The notes under the pieces are model-generated. The model made no database searches. It had not been told where the DNA came from and saw nothing but the letters and a program-made list of their open reading frames with translations. Shown here piece by piece: positions 11,311-21,990 of a DNA stretch of 64,000 bases. Both the position numbers and the translations under genes were made by a program. This stretch comes from Rana temporaria (Eukaryota; Chordata; Amphibia; Anura; Ranidae), in the NCBI RefSeq assembly GCF_905171775.1, contig NC_053497.1:36645781-36709780 (forward strand). Direction: 5' to 3'. The stretch's first letter is position 1. The number at the start of each line of letters is the position of its first letter.

Positions 11311-12341
11311 GACTACTACCGTGTACACCCATGTGAGAGCTGTGTTTACCCACACAGGGATGATCTGGTGTTCCATGTATCTCTATGCAGGCCAGGGGTG
11401 CCCAACCAGTGGCCCGCTGAGCCCTCTGATGTGGCCCATGACCTCCTGCTCTAGGATGGTGGGTTGGCAAGCCTAGAATGTGGGTTTCGGACCTGCCATA
11501 CCAGAGCATCAGTGTTGTGACTGAAGCTGGTGGTAGAGGAAGCAATCGGCTGCGGAGCAGAGCCGCATAAGCCGCTGATTCCTGTATAGCGCCAGATACT
11601 GTCACAGGCAGAGTGATACCAAGTGCACTATGCCTGGGACAGCATCAGCCAGCGATACCCGAATAGAAGACTGTTATTAAAGGTATGTTTATTACTAAAA
11701 CCACAGTGTATATTTGGGCATATCTGTTCTGCAGTGGGTACTGGGTTGCTTTCAAACTGATCCGCAGGTGTAGAGAATTGCATCTGAGGGTTACCTGCAC
11801 TGAGCCATAGACCTCTGTTATTACCTGTGAGTTTGGTGAGCTTTCTAAAAGTGCACCACACCTGCAGAATATAGCACAATTCTTTGGCTAAATAAAGCTA
11901 ACCTGCAGGAAAGCCAGAGGTGCACTGCACTGCACCTGCATTGTGGGTAAACCGCAGCGCATGAGTATGAAAGCAGCCGTTGGCCCCTTTCGCACGATCA
12001 GTCTGACCAAATCAGACCCTCCATTCACCTCTAAGGTGCGGCGGATGTAAACAGACTTGTGTCTGTATACACCACCACCTACCTCCAATGCGATCCACAA
12101 AAAAAAAAAGAGTAGAGTGGATTCTATAGAGTAGAATGGGCTGTGTCCATGTCCGCTCTGCATAATCAGAGTGCACACCTACCTGCGATCCGCCCGCTCC
12201 ACTCATTATGGCCCACAACTGGTTACCAAGTTGCTTAAAGCAGTAGTAAACCCTACTTTGTTATTTTTACCTACAGGAAAGCCTATAATAAAGCTTACAT
12301 GTAGGTAAGATGATCATCTCCTAAATCGGCACCGTTTAGGA
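11311..12341. other. Intergenic stretch with repeat fragments
   Basis: A GCCAGGGGTGCCCAACCAGTG motif at about 11390 resembles a hAT terminus, but its partner end was not found. At 12238-12345 a TTTAGGAGATATTCAC segment is shared with 58665-58715. No gene seen. Confidence 0.4.
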
Positions 12342-12349
12342 GATATTCA

Positions 12350-12694
12350 CAGGGCCGATCCTAGACAGGGTGCATTGCACCTAGGCGCCTGCAGAGGTGG
12401 GGGCGCCGAACATCTAACAGACTCTCTAACAGAAGCCCTCTCTGTGTCCATCACAGAGGCCCTTCTCCAGGTCCCAATAAAGTACTCTGCTTCTCTTCCT
12501 GTATTTTGATTATTGTTAAGAGATCATGTAAGGATCCCAGGTTAATGAAGACTTCATGGGGGAGCATCTCTGTGGTTGAGTCATTGCCATAGAAACATTT
12601 GTAAAAGGGAGAAGTTAGTAAAATGACGACTCCCATGTGGGGGCGCAAGAAATATTTCTGCACCCAGGCGCCTGTGACCCTAGGATCGGCCCTG
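12350..12694. mobile_element. hAT MITE, 8-bp TSD GATATTCA
   Basis: The termini CAGGGCCGATCCTAG and CTAGGATCGGCCCTG are perfect inverted repeats. The 8-bp direct repeat GATATTCA flanks the element at 12342-12349 and 12695-12702. Short CAGGG-type ends plus an 8-bp duplication define hAT. There is no transposase, so it is non-autonomous. Confidence 0.93.
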
Positions 12695-12774
12695 GATATT
12701 CAATCAGGATGCAGCTGGTGACATCACCAGGGCATGAGCTCTGAAGAAGGTCCATCATACCTTGTCGGACCTTC

Positions 12775-12983
12775 AGGCTGGGTTCCCACCTAATACCGAT
12801 GCGGCTCGCAGCAGGGGTCCGGTGCGTCCCTGTTCTCCCTTTCAGGGACGAATCAGGGACAAATTTTTACCTGAATTCGGCCCTAAAACGGAGACAAAGA
12901 CGCACAGCTTTCATGTGCAAGCCGATCTGCAGCCGCAACAGAGATATGTCAACCGGCTCCATAGAGAGGTATGAACCCAGCCT
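12775..12983. mobile_element. Small foldback repeat
   Basis: The ends read GGCTGGGTTCCCACC and GGTATGAACCCAGCC, with a GC-rich interior. No clear duplication was found. Likely a MITE fragment. Confidence 0.4.
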
Positions 12984-13236
12984 CAGAGCTTTGTGCCGGA
13001 ACCAAGGGATCCTGTGTGCATGCGCAGGATGAATCACCGGGGGAAGATGTCTGCCCTCTCAGCAGGGACAGCACAGTGCTGGATGGCTTCGTTCCAAGGT
13101 AAGTGGTAGTATGTGATGAAATACTAGCACATTCTGTTTTTTTTTTCTTTTTAAACAGTTGCTGTGCATCCGCTGCATCCCAAATGACATAAATGGAACT
13201 GCTGGCACAGAGATGCACAGAACACCTGTGGATGGT

Positions 13237-13252
13237 AAAAACACCCTTGGTG
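13237..13252. repeat. Left target-site duplication of the H2B retrocopy
   Basis: The 16-bp word AAAAACACCCTTGGTG recurs exactly at 13872-13887. The preceding bases give GT/AAAAAC, compatible with an L1-endonuclease-like nick site (consensus TT/AAAA on this strand). Confidence 0.92.
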
Positions 13253-13411
13253 AACAGTTGGAGTTGGCTTTGGAGGAATCGAGACGCGTTGGACCAAGCT
13301 GCCTTGAGGAAGAGGTTTCTTAGCTAAACTTCCACAACTACCATTCCTTTGTCCAAGGAGACCATCTCTGTGGCCATTGAGGATACAAGAATCACTCAAG
13401 CTCATTTAAAG

Positions 13412-13798
13412 ATGGCTCAACCTAGAAAGAATCGGACGCCTGTCAAGCGTCAGACTCATGGCCGACGGATGACAAGCAGAGCTCCTATACAAACACCTTC
13501 TAAGCAACGCAGACCTGTCTCCTACATCTTCCGCTTTAGGAAGGTCCGCACAGGTCTTCGCCCCAAGTTTAGAATGTCCACCAAAGCTCGGAGTGCCATG
13601 TCCTCATTTGTTAAAAACCTGTGTGACAAGATGATAATTGAAGCAGGAAAACGAATGCTACGAGAACACAGAAAGACAATATTATCAAAGGATATCAAGA
13701 GTGCCATAAGCGTTCTGATGCCCAGAGCCCTGACCAAGCATGCCTTATCGAAGGACAACAAAGCGCTGGGCAATTACAACCTGAGAAAGCTACATTAA
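13412..13798 (+). CDS. Divergent histone H2B-like protein, intact retrogene, 128 aa
   Basis: The first ATG in the frame is at 13412 in a strong context (A at -3, G at +4). It gives 128 codons, close to the 126 aa of canonical H2B. A 34-residue Arg/Lys-rich tail is followed by a histone fold that aligns to H2B without gaps: SYIF (37-40), MSTKARSAMSSFVKNL (55-70), HRKTILSKDIKSAISVLMP (86-104), LTKHALS (107-113) and a C-terminal helix to residue 128. H2B would pair with H2A in nucleosomes. Canonical acidic-patch Glu105 and Glu113 are replaced by Ala106 and Lys114, and the ubiquitinated Lys120 by Asn121. No stops or frameshifts are present despite the divergence, so either the parent is a divergent germline-type H2B variant or the copy is young. 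The fold assignment is firm; expression is unknown. Confidence 0.85.
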   Translation: MAQPRKNRTPVKRQTHGRRMTSRAPIQTPSKQRRPVSYIFRFRKVRTGLRPKFRMSTKARSAMSSFVKNLCDKMIIEAGKRMLREHRKTILSKDIKSAISVLMPRALTKHALSKDNKALGNYNLRKLH

Positions 13799-13835
13799 AA
13801 GGCATCACACAGCACCAGAAAATGATATGTAACTC

Positions 13836-13841
13836 AATAAA
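13836..13841 (+). terminator. Poly(A) signal of the H2B retrocopy
   Basis: AATAAA lies 14 bases before the copied A-tail, the expected spacing for a used cleavage site in the source mRNA. Confidence 0.85.
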
Positions 13842-13871
13842 TATATTACAATCGAAAAAAAAAACAAAAAA

Positions 13872-13887
13872 AAAAACACCCTTGGTG
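13872..13887. repeat. Right target-site duplication of the H2B retrocopy
   Basis: Exact copy of 13237-13252, directly after the A-tail. The boundary with the tail is ambiguous by the shared A residues. Confidence 0.92.
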
Positions 13888-15143
13888 TATGCTGTAGTTT
13901 GCCTAGTGCTAACAAGGCCTAAATGTAAGCCACACATACGCCTGCACTGAAAATAACGTTTTCTTGAATGTCTTTTGATTCCAATGGGGGGGTCCACCTT
14001 TGACTCAGATCGCACAGCATGCACTGGCCGCTGTTTTGAAGTAACACAGAAATCTTTTGTACCACATGCAGTTCCTTTGGGTTACATGAGGCGAAAATGT
14101 GATACAGGCTTTTATGCTTTCTGTCAGACAACTTGCACGAATACCAAATGAACACACTGGCACACGACAACTTGCCTGTTTTGTGTGAAATACAACCGCG
14201 CCAACTTTTTCCACAAAACAAACGAAATCTCCAGTGACACAATATGGAATATACTGTATGACTCAGGACAGGGATGGCCCATGCCATGTCCATCTAGTTT
14301 TAGTAGTTGTGTTTGGATAAGCACATACTGGGTGGGCTTTTACCTCAGTACACAGCTGTTGTGTGTGTGGAGCCGGGGGGGGGGGGGGGGCAGGGGTGGA
14401 CAGATGCTGAGGGCACGCCTGGCAAAGTGTCGCAATTCACACCTCGGGTGATAATTCTGAGTGGAGGGGATATCCGTGTGACTTGTGATGGATTTGCCAC
14501 ATGTTAAATAGAGCGCATTACCCTGTGACAATCACATGATCAATATACACGCCGGACAAGTCCGAGCAGATTCTTTACAAAGGACACAGAGCCTACAGCC
14601 TTCTAACCTTGCTGGCTAAGGCCTCGTTCGCCCTGGCATTGTCAAACCTGTTTTTTTTGTTTTTTTTAATGCATTTAGAGGACATTTACAAACACGTGTA
14701 AATGCATGTGAAGGTTTTTCAAAAGGTGCCATTCACACTGTGTGTGAATGGCAAGAGAAGATTTCTGAGCGTCAAGAATGCGATTGGAAACTCTAAATGC
14801 ATGTATACGCGACTATATCTGCCACTACAATCAGGGCTTCTTTCCAGTACACCACAATCCCCACTTTATTTTGCGGTTTTGCATGTACGTTTACATGCAT
14901 TTGCGGTGCATCTGCAGTGCTTTTTTAGGCATTATTTGCTATTTTTTTGTTACTGGTTGTATTTATATGCATTTTCGGTGCATTTACATACTTTTCAATA
15001 CGCTTACCTGCAAAAAATAAAATAAAAAATGCAGCATGCTGTATTTTCTTTTTATACGCATATGAAAGCACTGCACTGGTGCAAAGTGGGCTCACCAAAA
15101 TACATCCATTTTTCTAAGATAAAGGTAAATCCTTTACCGTAAA
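13888..15143. other. Intergenic stretch, no gene recognised
   Basis: It contains a 16-bp G run at 14375-14390 and a GCATTTAC/GTAAATGC-rich palindromic zone (about 14660-15060) that is probably a decayed MITE. No coding evidence. Confidence 0.4.
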
Positions 15144-15465
15144 GCCTAGTACACACAATTAAATTATCGGACGAATGATCTTCTGTTTTTTTTGGATGCT
15201 AATTTCCATATCGAAAACGAATAGGTTACTAAAGTACGAAAATTTTCGTATGACGGAATAAAAATGTGGAAGTGATGTAATGTGCTGTAGTGTGTTTGTA
15301 TTGTATCTGTACTGTTTAAACGAAAATCGTACGATGTGGTATCGTATGAGAAAAAATGTTGTCCCTTCAGGAACATTTTGGAAGACAGCTGTGTACTAAC
15401 GATCAGATTATCGTACAATAGCTTCAAAAGCGGAATTTTTTGTATGATATTTTGATCATGTGTCT
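15144..15465. mobile_element. GTACACAC-type MITE (family E)
   Basis: The left part GCCTAGTACACACAATTAAA and the interior ATTATCGGACGAATGATC and CGAAAATTTTCGTATG match the better copy at 18970. The right end contains AACGATCAGATTATCGTAC and ends near ATCATGTGTC. Confidence 0.5.
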
Positions 15466-15545
15466 TTTGTCGTTATCTTTGCAGGGAGGACAAGGCAGGA
15501 CGCCATGTTTTGAGTTCCACACAGCTCTTGCCAATTGTTGAGTAA

Positions 15546-15815
15546 GGCCCCGTACACACGACCGAGTTTCTCAGCAGAATTCAACCAGAAACTCGATCGG
15601 AGCCGTATTCTGCCGAGAAACCCGGTCGTCTGTACACTTTTGGCCGAGGAAGCCGACGAGGATCTCGTCGGGCCAAATAGAGAACATGTTCTCTATTTCC
15701 TCGTTGTTCAATGGGAAATTTCGGCTCGCCGAGAACCTCGGCGGCTTCACAAGGAACTCGACGAGCAAAACGATGTGTTTTGCCCGTCGAGTTTCTCGGA
15801 CGTGTGTACGGGGCC
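15546..15815. mobile_element. GGCCCCGTACACACG palindromic MITE (family B)
   Basis: The ends GGCCCCGTACACACGACCG and GTGTGTACGGGGCC enclose a 270-bp palindrome with GAGAACATGTTCTC near its centre. The flanking triplets are TAA and TTA, which do not match as a duplication. Confidence 0.75.
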
Positions 15816-16632
15816 TTAGGGATCTGTCCTTTTTTTGGAAATAATTTTGTTTTTGGAAGAATTTTCAGATTAAGGAAAACAAATTACAAACTTTTCGACC
15901 ATAGAGACGAGAAAAATTGAAGGCGAACAAACAAATAAAATTCTAACAGTGATTGTGATTTTCATTCAGGAATAATTGTACTGAAATTGAATTTAGAATT
16001 CAAAACATTGGCATGTTAAACAAGAAATTTTCTGAGTTTTTTATGAAATTGGAAATTCCATAATAGTACTATTGAATGTATTCAGAGAATATTCTGAATT
16101 TCTGCATGAACGTTTGATTCTTTTGGTGTATGCCTGACTACAGGCTCACAAGAGCAGTTTATGGAAATTGAATATTTACAATGGAACATCTGTTCATCCG
16201 AGAAACACAGAAGATCTTTAGCAGAACCTTGCTGAAAAAATTGCTGTGTAATCAGGGTCTTAAATATTATGACCCTCAAACACTACTTCTCACACAATTT
16301 GTATAAAGACCACACTGTGGTATTTTGCCTTGTAGCACACCCCGACAGGTGGAAAATCAGTGTTATGTTTAGAGAACATCAATCATGATTGTCCCGAACT
16401 ACAAATTAAAACCCTAATCTACAATATATGCTTACTTCAGTAAGTGTACTTCATACCAGATATCCTCAATCTTTGTAACATTGAGGAGCCCTTGAAATAA
16501 CTCTCTGGTTTCATGGACCACCTACTAATAATTATTATACATACATACTATATATACATACATATTATATATACATACATATGTATGGAAGAGTTTGAGT
16601 TTCAAAATCAGAATTTTGAGATTATAAATTTG
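15816..16632. other. AT-rich intergenic stretch
   Basis: No gene seen. A short (TATATACATACA)n microsatellite sits at 16535-16580. Confidence 0.45.
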
Positions 16633-16864
16633 GGCCATCCTAAAATTTATTAATCACAATTCTGAGTTTCAAAGTCAGAATTCTGAGTGTCAAAGTGAGT
16701 ATTACGAGTTTCAAAATGAGAATTCTGAGACTAAATGTCAGAATTATCTCAGAATTCTGACATTGAAAATCTGAATTCTGACGTTGAAAATCTGAATTCT
16801 GACTTTCAATCTCAGAATTCTGACTTTAAAATTCAGAATTGTGTTTAATTTTTTTAGGATGGCC
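16633..16864. repeat. AATTCTGA-type foldback array
   Basis: The ends GGCCATCCTAAAA and TTTTAGGATGGCC bracket an alternating array of CAGAATTCTGAG and TTTCAAA modules. This gives an internally repetitive palindrome. Confidence 0.7.
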
Positions 16865-17160
16865 TTAGGGCTCCTCCGTACATTAGTATAATGGTCACTG
16901 GGAAGAATATATTTGTGCCCGTTGGGAAGAATCCCCCCCTTACAGATAGCTAAAAAGATCATTGGTGGCAATGGTTACCTACTCGAGAAACAGAATTTGC
17001 CCATTGCTGAAAGAACCCCTAGCAATTTCTGGATGAACCCTAAGATTCCACAGAACCCTGGTTGCCCTGTACCGTCAACACCCTATTGTAATTTGTCAAC
17101 AGCTTTACTACCTGTTCTGTTCCAATTATTTTTTATCTTCAATAAAATCTAAAACTCAAA
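16865..17160. repeat. Dispersed repeat, copy 1
   Basis: The segment CTTACAGATAGCTAAAAAGATCATTGGTG...AGAACCCCTAGCAA recurs with moderate divergence at 20380-20510. The family was not identified. Confidence 0.5.
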
Positions 17161-17346
17161 GATAATACTCAATGCAAATCTCGAATTTTTAAGTCCTTTT
17201 CCACAGGATGGACAATCTTCTGGCATGTCTATTTTTCTTTGAAAAATCAAATGGTTATACACAATAGACATTTGCTGCATCTAGGACCATCATTTTTGAT
17301 TGTATCAGGAGCTGTTACATAAGTATTTTTTAACATTACTGTTGAG

Positions 17347-17676
17347 CAGGGGTCTCCAAACATTCTAAACAAAGGGCCGGTTTATTGTCCTTCAGACTCT
17401 TGGAGGGCCGGACTTTGGCCAGCGTGAGTAGAAATTTTCCTGGCATCATTGTTGGTGAACATCTGGTATTAGGGGGAGGAATAGTGCCCCATTGCTGGTT
17501 TAATAGGGAGTAATAGTGCTCTATTAATTGTGTCAGTGGGAGAAATGGTGCTCCATTGTCGGTGTCAGATGACAGAATAGTGCCATGTATCAGTGGGAGG
17601 AATAGTGCCCCAAGGGCCGGATAAAGGCAAGCAAAGGGCCGCATCCGGCCCTCGGGCCGCAGTTTGGAGACCACTG
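17347..17676. mobile_element. hAT MITE, 8-bp TSD CTGTTGAG
   Basis: The termini CAGGGGTCTCCAAAC and GTTTGGAGACCACTG carry AGGGCCGG-rich subterminal sequence. The 8-bp direct repeat CTGTTGAG lies at 17339-17346 and 17677-17684. Length 330 bp, non-autonomous. Confidence 0.93.
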
Positions 17677-17684
17677 CTGTTGAG

Positions 17685-18969
17685 CACTGCCTTACGAAGG
17701 TGCACCACCATTACCTCATCTAAAGCTAAACATCTCTTGCAGTGACTTCGGAAAGTTGATTGACAGCTGGGCATGTGAGGATTTCTCTGCAATGTTACTG
17801 ATCCGTTCTACACACCACTGGCTCCATGAACAATCTTTTCACACAATGTAGGCCTGTGGGATATGAGTGTGGCACCAGCTGTTCCTTACATGCGTGGCAC
17901 AAGAATACCATGACTAAACACTCAATAACCATAAAATTCCGCATATTCTTTGCCTTTTTTTTTAGAAGGCTGGCCAATTGATTGGAAGAGCATATTGACT
18001 TCCATGGGAAAGAGATTTGTGTTACTATTAGTTTGCATGTAATTGCAGGCAGGATGTCAATATGACGTAATCATTTCAGCTGCTGGCCTCAAAACATTTG
18101 CATGAAGCTGCAGTTGTATTTCAATACAAAGAGGTGAAATAGAATGCAGGTGCTTAATTACAAATAAAAAAAAATTGGTTCATTACCAAAAACTTCTTTG
18201 CTTTTGACTCCTTTGCGTAGAAACACAAGGGTCCTCACTGCTACACCTACTCAATTTCACTACAGCCTGTCCCAACAGTTTAACATTTGAGCTGTAGCAC
18301 CACCTGATGGTGAATCCTGGTATTACATCTAGACCATTCAACAAAGTGCCTGTCTCTTCAAGTTCTACATGCTACAAGGGAAAAATAATTAGTAACTCTA
18401 AAAAAGTCCAAGAGCAAGGGAAAATTGTCAACATTGATAGTTTGTACTAAGGCTCAGCTCATACTCTATTCGTAATAGACTAAATGGTTCCCAAAAGGGT
18501 TCTCATGAAAACCTAGTTAAAAAACTCAACCAGAAGATCTGTTTTCTTCTGTCATCACTCACACAAATGGATACAGAACCACAGGGAGCCATTAACACTA
18601 AGGTGGAGTCCACACCAAGTATGCACATACAGTAATGTACTCATGAATAGAAGAAGCACTTAGGGATTATAAACACACTGTAAGTTAAAATCATATAGTA
18701 CTTACCATGACCATAAGATACTGCATGTCATTTGTACCCATGTGATAATCATTTTACTCTTTCACTGATAAAAATAAAGATTGTTACAACAAATGTCGAT
18801 AGTTTTAGCTGATTGAATTGAGGCCCATGTTTAATGTACCTGTAACCAATGGGTGCATGTTGTTTGGTACCTGTGATTTCATGAAGTTTGGACAGTTCTT
18901 CAGTGTTTGCACAAGCCATCTGCAGATCGTGTAAGTTTGTGTGCACGGACATAAGAAAAGTGAGAGTTA
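17685..18969. other. Intergenic stretch, no confirmed gene
   Basis: A minus-strand open frame at 17795-17977 encodes a Cys-rich peptide (for example VFLCHACKEQLVPHSY), but there is no family match and no clear splice pair, so it is left unassigned. The rest is AT-rich. Confidence 0.35.
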
Positions 18970-19340
18970 TGACCCGTACACACACGATCCGAAAATCGTA
19001 CGAAAAATGCCGCTTTCAAAACGATCGTACGATAATCGGATCGTTAGTACAGAGCTTCCGAGAGCCGATCAGAACAGTTCATTCCGATTTTATTCTATCG
19101 GACATGCACACATTTTTTTTTCGTACAATGACAGATCGTACGAACTTTGTTTAATCAGTACAGCTGTCGTTCGAAAATGCAATACAAATGCATTACAACA
19201 CATGACATCACTTCCGATTTTTTATTCTGCCGTACAAGAATTTTCATGACTAGTAAACTCATCAGATTCGACGTAAGATTAGCATACAAAACAAAACGGA
19301 CGATCATTCGTCTGATAATCGGATCGTGTGTATCGGGCAT
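18970..19340. mobile_element. GTACACAC-type MITE (family E)
   Basis: The ends TGACCCGTACACACACGATC and GATCGTGTGTATCGGGCAT are inverted repeats. The subterminal CGGATCGTTAGTAC and GATAATCGGATC pair. Flanks are TTA on the left and TAA on the right. Confidence 0.7.
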
Positions 19341-19394
19341 AAGTGACCATACCCATTACAAAATTCCAAATAAATATCCCCTGCATTAGAAGTA

Positions 19395-19949
19395 ACATAT
19401 TTATCGCGGTATAACGCGCTCCCGCGTATACCGCGCACACCTAAAGTGGCCCCCAATCCTGTGGAAAAAAAGTTTTTTTGTTTTTTTTTGTACTTACAGT
19501 TTTGGTGTCTTGCGCGGCGTCCATCGGCGGCCTCGTCGGGTCCGGCGTCCTTCTGCGGCTTCGGGTGTCCTCTTCGGCGGGTCCGGCGTCCGTCTTCGGC
19601 GGGTCGGGTGTCCTCTTCGGCGGGTCGGGTGTCCTCTTCGGCATCCTCGCGTCCTCCCCGCTCGTTTCCCGCGCCGAGTTTGAATACTGCGCCGACATAT
19701 ACAGAGCGCAGTACACTCGTGTATTGTCGCAATGCTCGGCTACCCGCGCTGACGTCCTGTACGTCCAGGACGTGAGCGCGGAAGGAGCCGAGACTGCCCG
19801 ACTATACCCGAGTGTACTGCGCTCGGTATATGTCGGCGTAGTATTCAAAACTCGGTGCGGGAAAGCGGGTATCGGCGTATACCGCGCACCCACGATTTTG
19901 CCCTGATTTTCAGGGCAAAAAAGTGCGCAGTATACGCCGATAAATACGG
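19395..19949. mobile_element. TA-flanked palindromic MITE with GC-rich core
   Basis: The left end ATATTTATCGCGGTATAACG and the right end TATACGCCGATAAATACGG are inverted, each next to TA. Internal GGGTCGGGTGTCCTCTTCGGC repeats (about 19550-19640) form a short minisatellite. Arms around AGCGCAGTACACTCG pair across about 19730. Confidence 0.6.
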
Positions 19950-20058
19950 TATTATATTCACCTCGTTGGCAGCCAGTGTCCCCTACCCTTGCTCCATTCT
20001 ACAGATGAAACTTCTGTGAAACTCTTCAGCACTCAACACTTCTGGTAGTGTCGGATAC

Positions 20059-20206
20059 CTGTGTGCCCTTGTCTCGTGTTGTGGTTCCATCCTCTGACGC
20101 ATTGACATATGGGTAGTAGGATGGAATCACAGCGCAAAGCAAGGTACACAGGATCTGATTTTCCTGGAAGCGTTTAGTGTTGTAGAGTCTGATAAAGTAG
20201 GCAATG
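20059..20206 (-). CDS. Candidate 148-nt internal exon, unidentified membrane-like protein
   Basis: On the minus strand a T-rich tract ending TTGCGTTCCAG precedes an open segment, and a possible donor GTATCC follows CACACAG. The translated part includes IAYFIRLYNTKRFQENQILC, then CTLLCAVIPSYYPYV (hydrophobic), then NASEDGTTTRDKGTQ. If no splice occurs at the donor, the frame closes at a TGA near 20026. Many codons end in C or G and the opposite strand has stops, which favours coding. I do not recognise the family, and no partner exons were found. It may be an orphan exon, a pseudogene, or chance. Confidence 0.3.
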
Positions 20207-20289
20207 CTGGAACGCAAAAAAACATAATAGACATGAGTCAATAACAAGATGAATATATAAACCATTGGGGGCTTAGGGAACACCTGCTA

Positions 20290-20545
20290 ATTATTATATC
20301 TCTAACTAATGGTACATTATCATGATGGTCAATGGGAAGAATTCTCCATACACTGGTGGTCAGTGGGAAGAATGTCCTCCTTACAGATAGCTAAAAGGAT
20401 CATTGGTGTCAGTGGTTACTTATCGGAGAGGCAGAAGATGCTCATTGCTGAAAGAACCCCTAGCAACTTCTTGAGGAACTCTAGCGTTCCACGGAACCCT
20501 GGTTGGGAAAGGCTCATAAAACCTCTTCTGTTTCAAGGAACCTCT
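20290..20545. repeat. Dispersed repeat, copy 2
   Basis: Shares CTTACAGATAGCTAAAAGGATCATTGGTG and GCTGAAAGAACCCCTAGCAA with 16910-17040. Family unknown. Confidence 0.5.
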
Positions 20546-20881
20546 ACTTTTTTTTAAGCCGTAGACGAGATCACTTCAAGCTGCTGGCAGTTGGATTGCT
20601 TTGAGAAGAACAACCACTGTCTAGTGAGTACTTTACTTCTTTTGGGCAGATTCATAAAAAATTGAGCAAATAAAAATGAGTGCTGCTGGCATAGAAACCA
20701 ATATTTAATTTTATTCTCTTTTCCGCACTAGAGGAATAGAACATTGAGCCCCCATTCACCTTAACCAGGTGACCTGGAGCCATTTGTGGGTGCTTTTGTA
20801 TGTGTGACATACAGTACAGGAGCAGATTCGCATGTTTTTGGTCGCACGGAAGCACCTGATAAAAATGCGTAAAAACGCTTA

Positions 20882-21586
20882 GGGCCAGATCCACAGTGAG
20901 AGTACGACGGCGTATCTACTGATACGCCGGCGTACTTTCAAATTTCCCGCGTCGTATCTTTAGTTTGAATCCTCAAACCAAGATACGGCGGCATCTGGGT
21001 TTGATCCGACAGGCGTACAGCTTTGTACGCCTTCGGATCGTAGATGCAATACTTCGGTGTCCGCTGGGTGGAGTTTGCGTAGTTTTCTGCGTCGGATATG
21101 CAAATTAGCTATTTCCGACGATCCACGAACGTACGCGCGGCCGTCGCATTCTCTTACGTCGTCTCTAGTCGGCTTTTTCCGCCGTATAGTTAAAGCTGCT
21201 TTTTTGCGGCGTATAGTTATATTTGCCATGTTAAGTATGGCCGTCGAAATTTGAATTTTTTCTTTTTTTTGCGTAAGTCGTCCGTAAATCGGGATGGACG
21301 TAAGTCACGTCTAAGTTTAAAAAATCCTTGCGACATCATTTCGCGCAATGCACGGCAGGAAATTTAGAAACGGAGCATGCGCAGTTCATTCGGTGCGGGG
21401 ACGCGCTTTATTTAAATGAATCACGCCCCCTAATCGCGGATTTGAATTCCGCCGCCAGAGATACACTATGCCGCCGTAACTTACGGCGCAAATTCGTTGT
21501 GGATTTGAAACAAAGCCAAGTAAGTTACGGCGGCGTAGCGTATCTCTGATACGCTGCGCCGGTGCCTATCTATGTGGATCTGGCCC
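20882..21586. mobile_element. Harbinger-like palindromic MITE (family C), TSD TTA
   Basis: The ends GGGCCAGATCCACA and TGTGGATCTGGCCC are flanked by TTA at 20879-20881 and 21587-21589. The interior arms contain TACGACGGCGTATC and GATACGCTGCGCC. This is the clearest copy of the family with a TWA target typical of PIF-Harbinger. Confidence 0.85.
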
Positions 21587-21990
21587 TTAATTTTCAGTTG
21601 CTGTGAGTAAATCCTAAAAAGCCAAAGCGCGCAATTCAGCCCCTAAGAAGCTCATGCACTTTTTCAAACTTCACGCAAGAGGTGATAGGCAATACAATGC
21701 TTAGGTGTGAACTTGGGAATGTTGGGATTCTTCATTTTGAGCATTGTTGCGCTTTGGAATTGCATGACAAAGTGCTCATGTGTGAATGTAAATGCTTCAT
21801 ACTGCAGCAAACAACTTTTTGATTCCCATGTGCACGTGCAAAACTTTTTACTTTAGTATTTTAAAATGTAGCAATTTTGTTTAACTTATAAATACTCTAC
21901 AGGTACTTTGACATATTTGATTTGGGATACCGTCTTCACGTTAGTTTAGGTGAACATTTCAGCCAACAAGATATCTTATAGAAAGTAAGA

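Larger units (their letters stand above)
13253..13871 (+). mobile_element. Processed retrocopy (histone H2B-like mRNA)
   Basis: The insert lies between two identical 16-bp repeats. In order it holds a leader of about 159 nt, an uninterrupted ORF, a short trailer with AATAAA at 13836-13841, and an A-tail from 13855 (ten A, one C, then A up to the right duplication). These are the hallmarks of LINE-machinery retroposition of a polyadenylated transcript. No histone stem-loop 3' end is visible in the trailer (13799-13854). The full-length leader suggests an almost complete mRNA was copied. Confidence 0.92.

Noticed and set aside
13349..13411. Upstream extension of the H2B frame
   Set aside because: The frame is open, but its first codon is TTG. 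The first ATG, with a strong context and correct H2B length, is at 13412.
17795..17977. Cys-rich minus-strand frame (VFLCHACKEQLV...)
   Set aside because: No family match, no convincing splice donor/acceptor pair, and short enough to be chance.
18180..18375. 63-codon minus-strand open segment after a TTGTAG acceptor-like site
   Set aside because: The length is within chance expectation, and no downstream donor or protein resemblance was seen.
19304..19906. Overlapping 109-150 codon frames on both strands
   Set aside because: They lie inside a palindromic MITE with a GC-rich core; opposite strands mirror each other.
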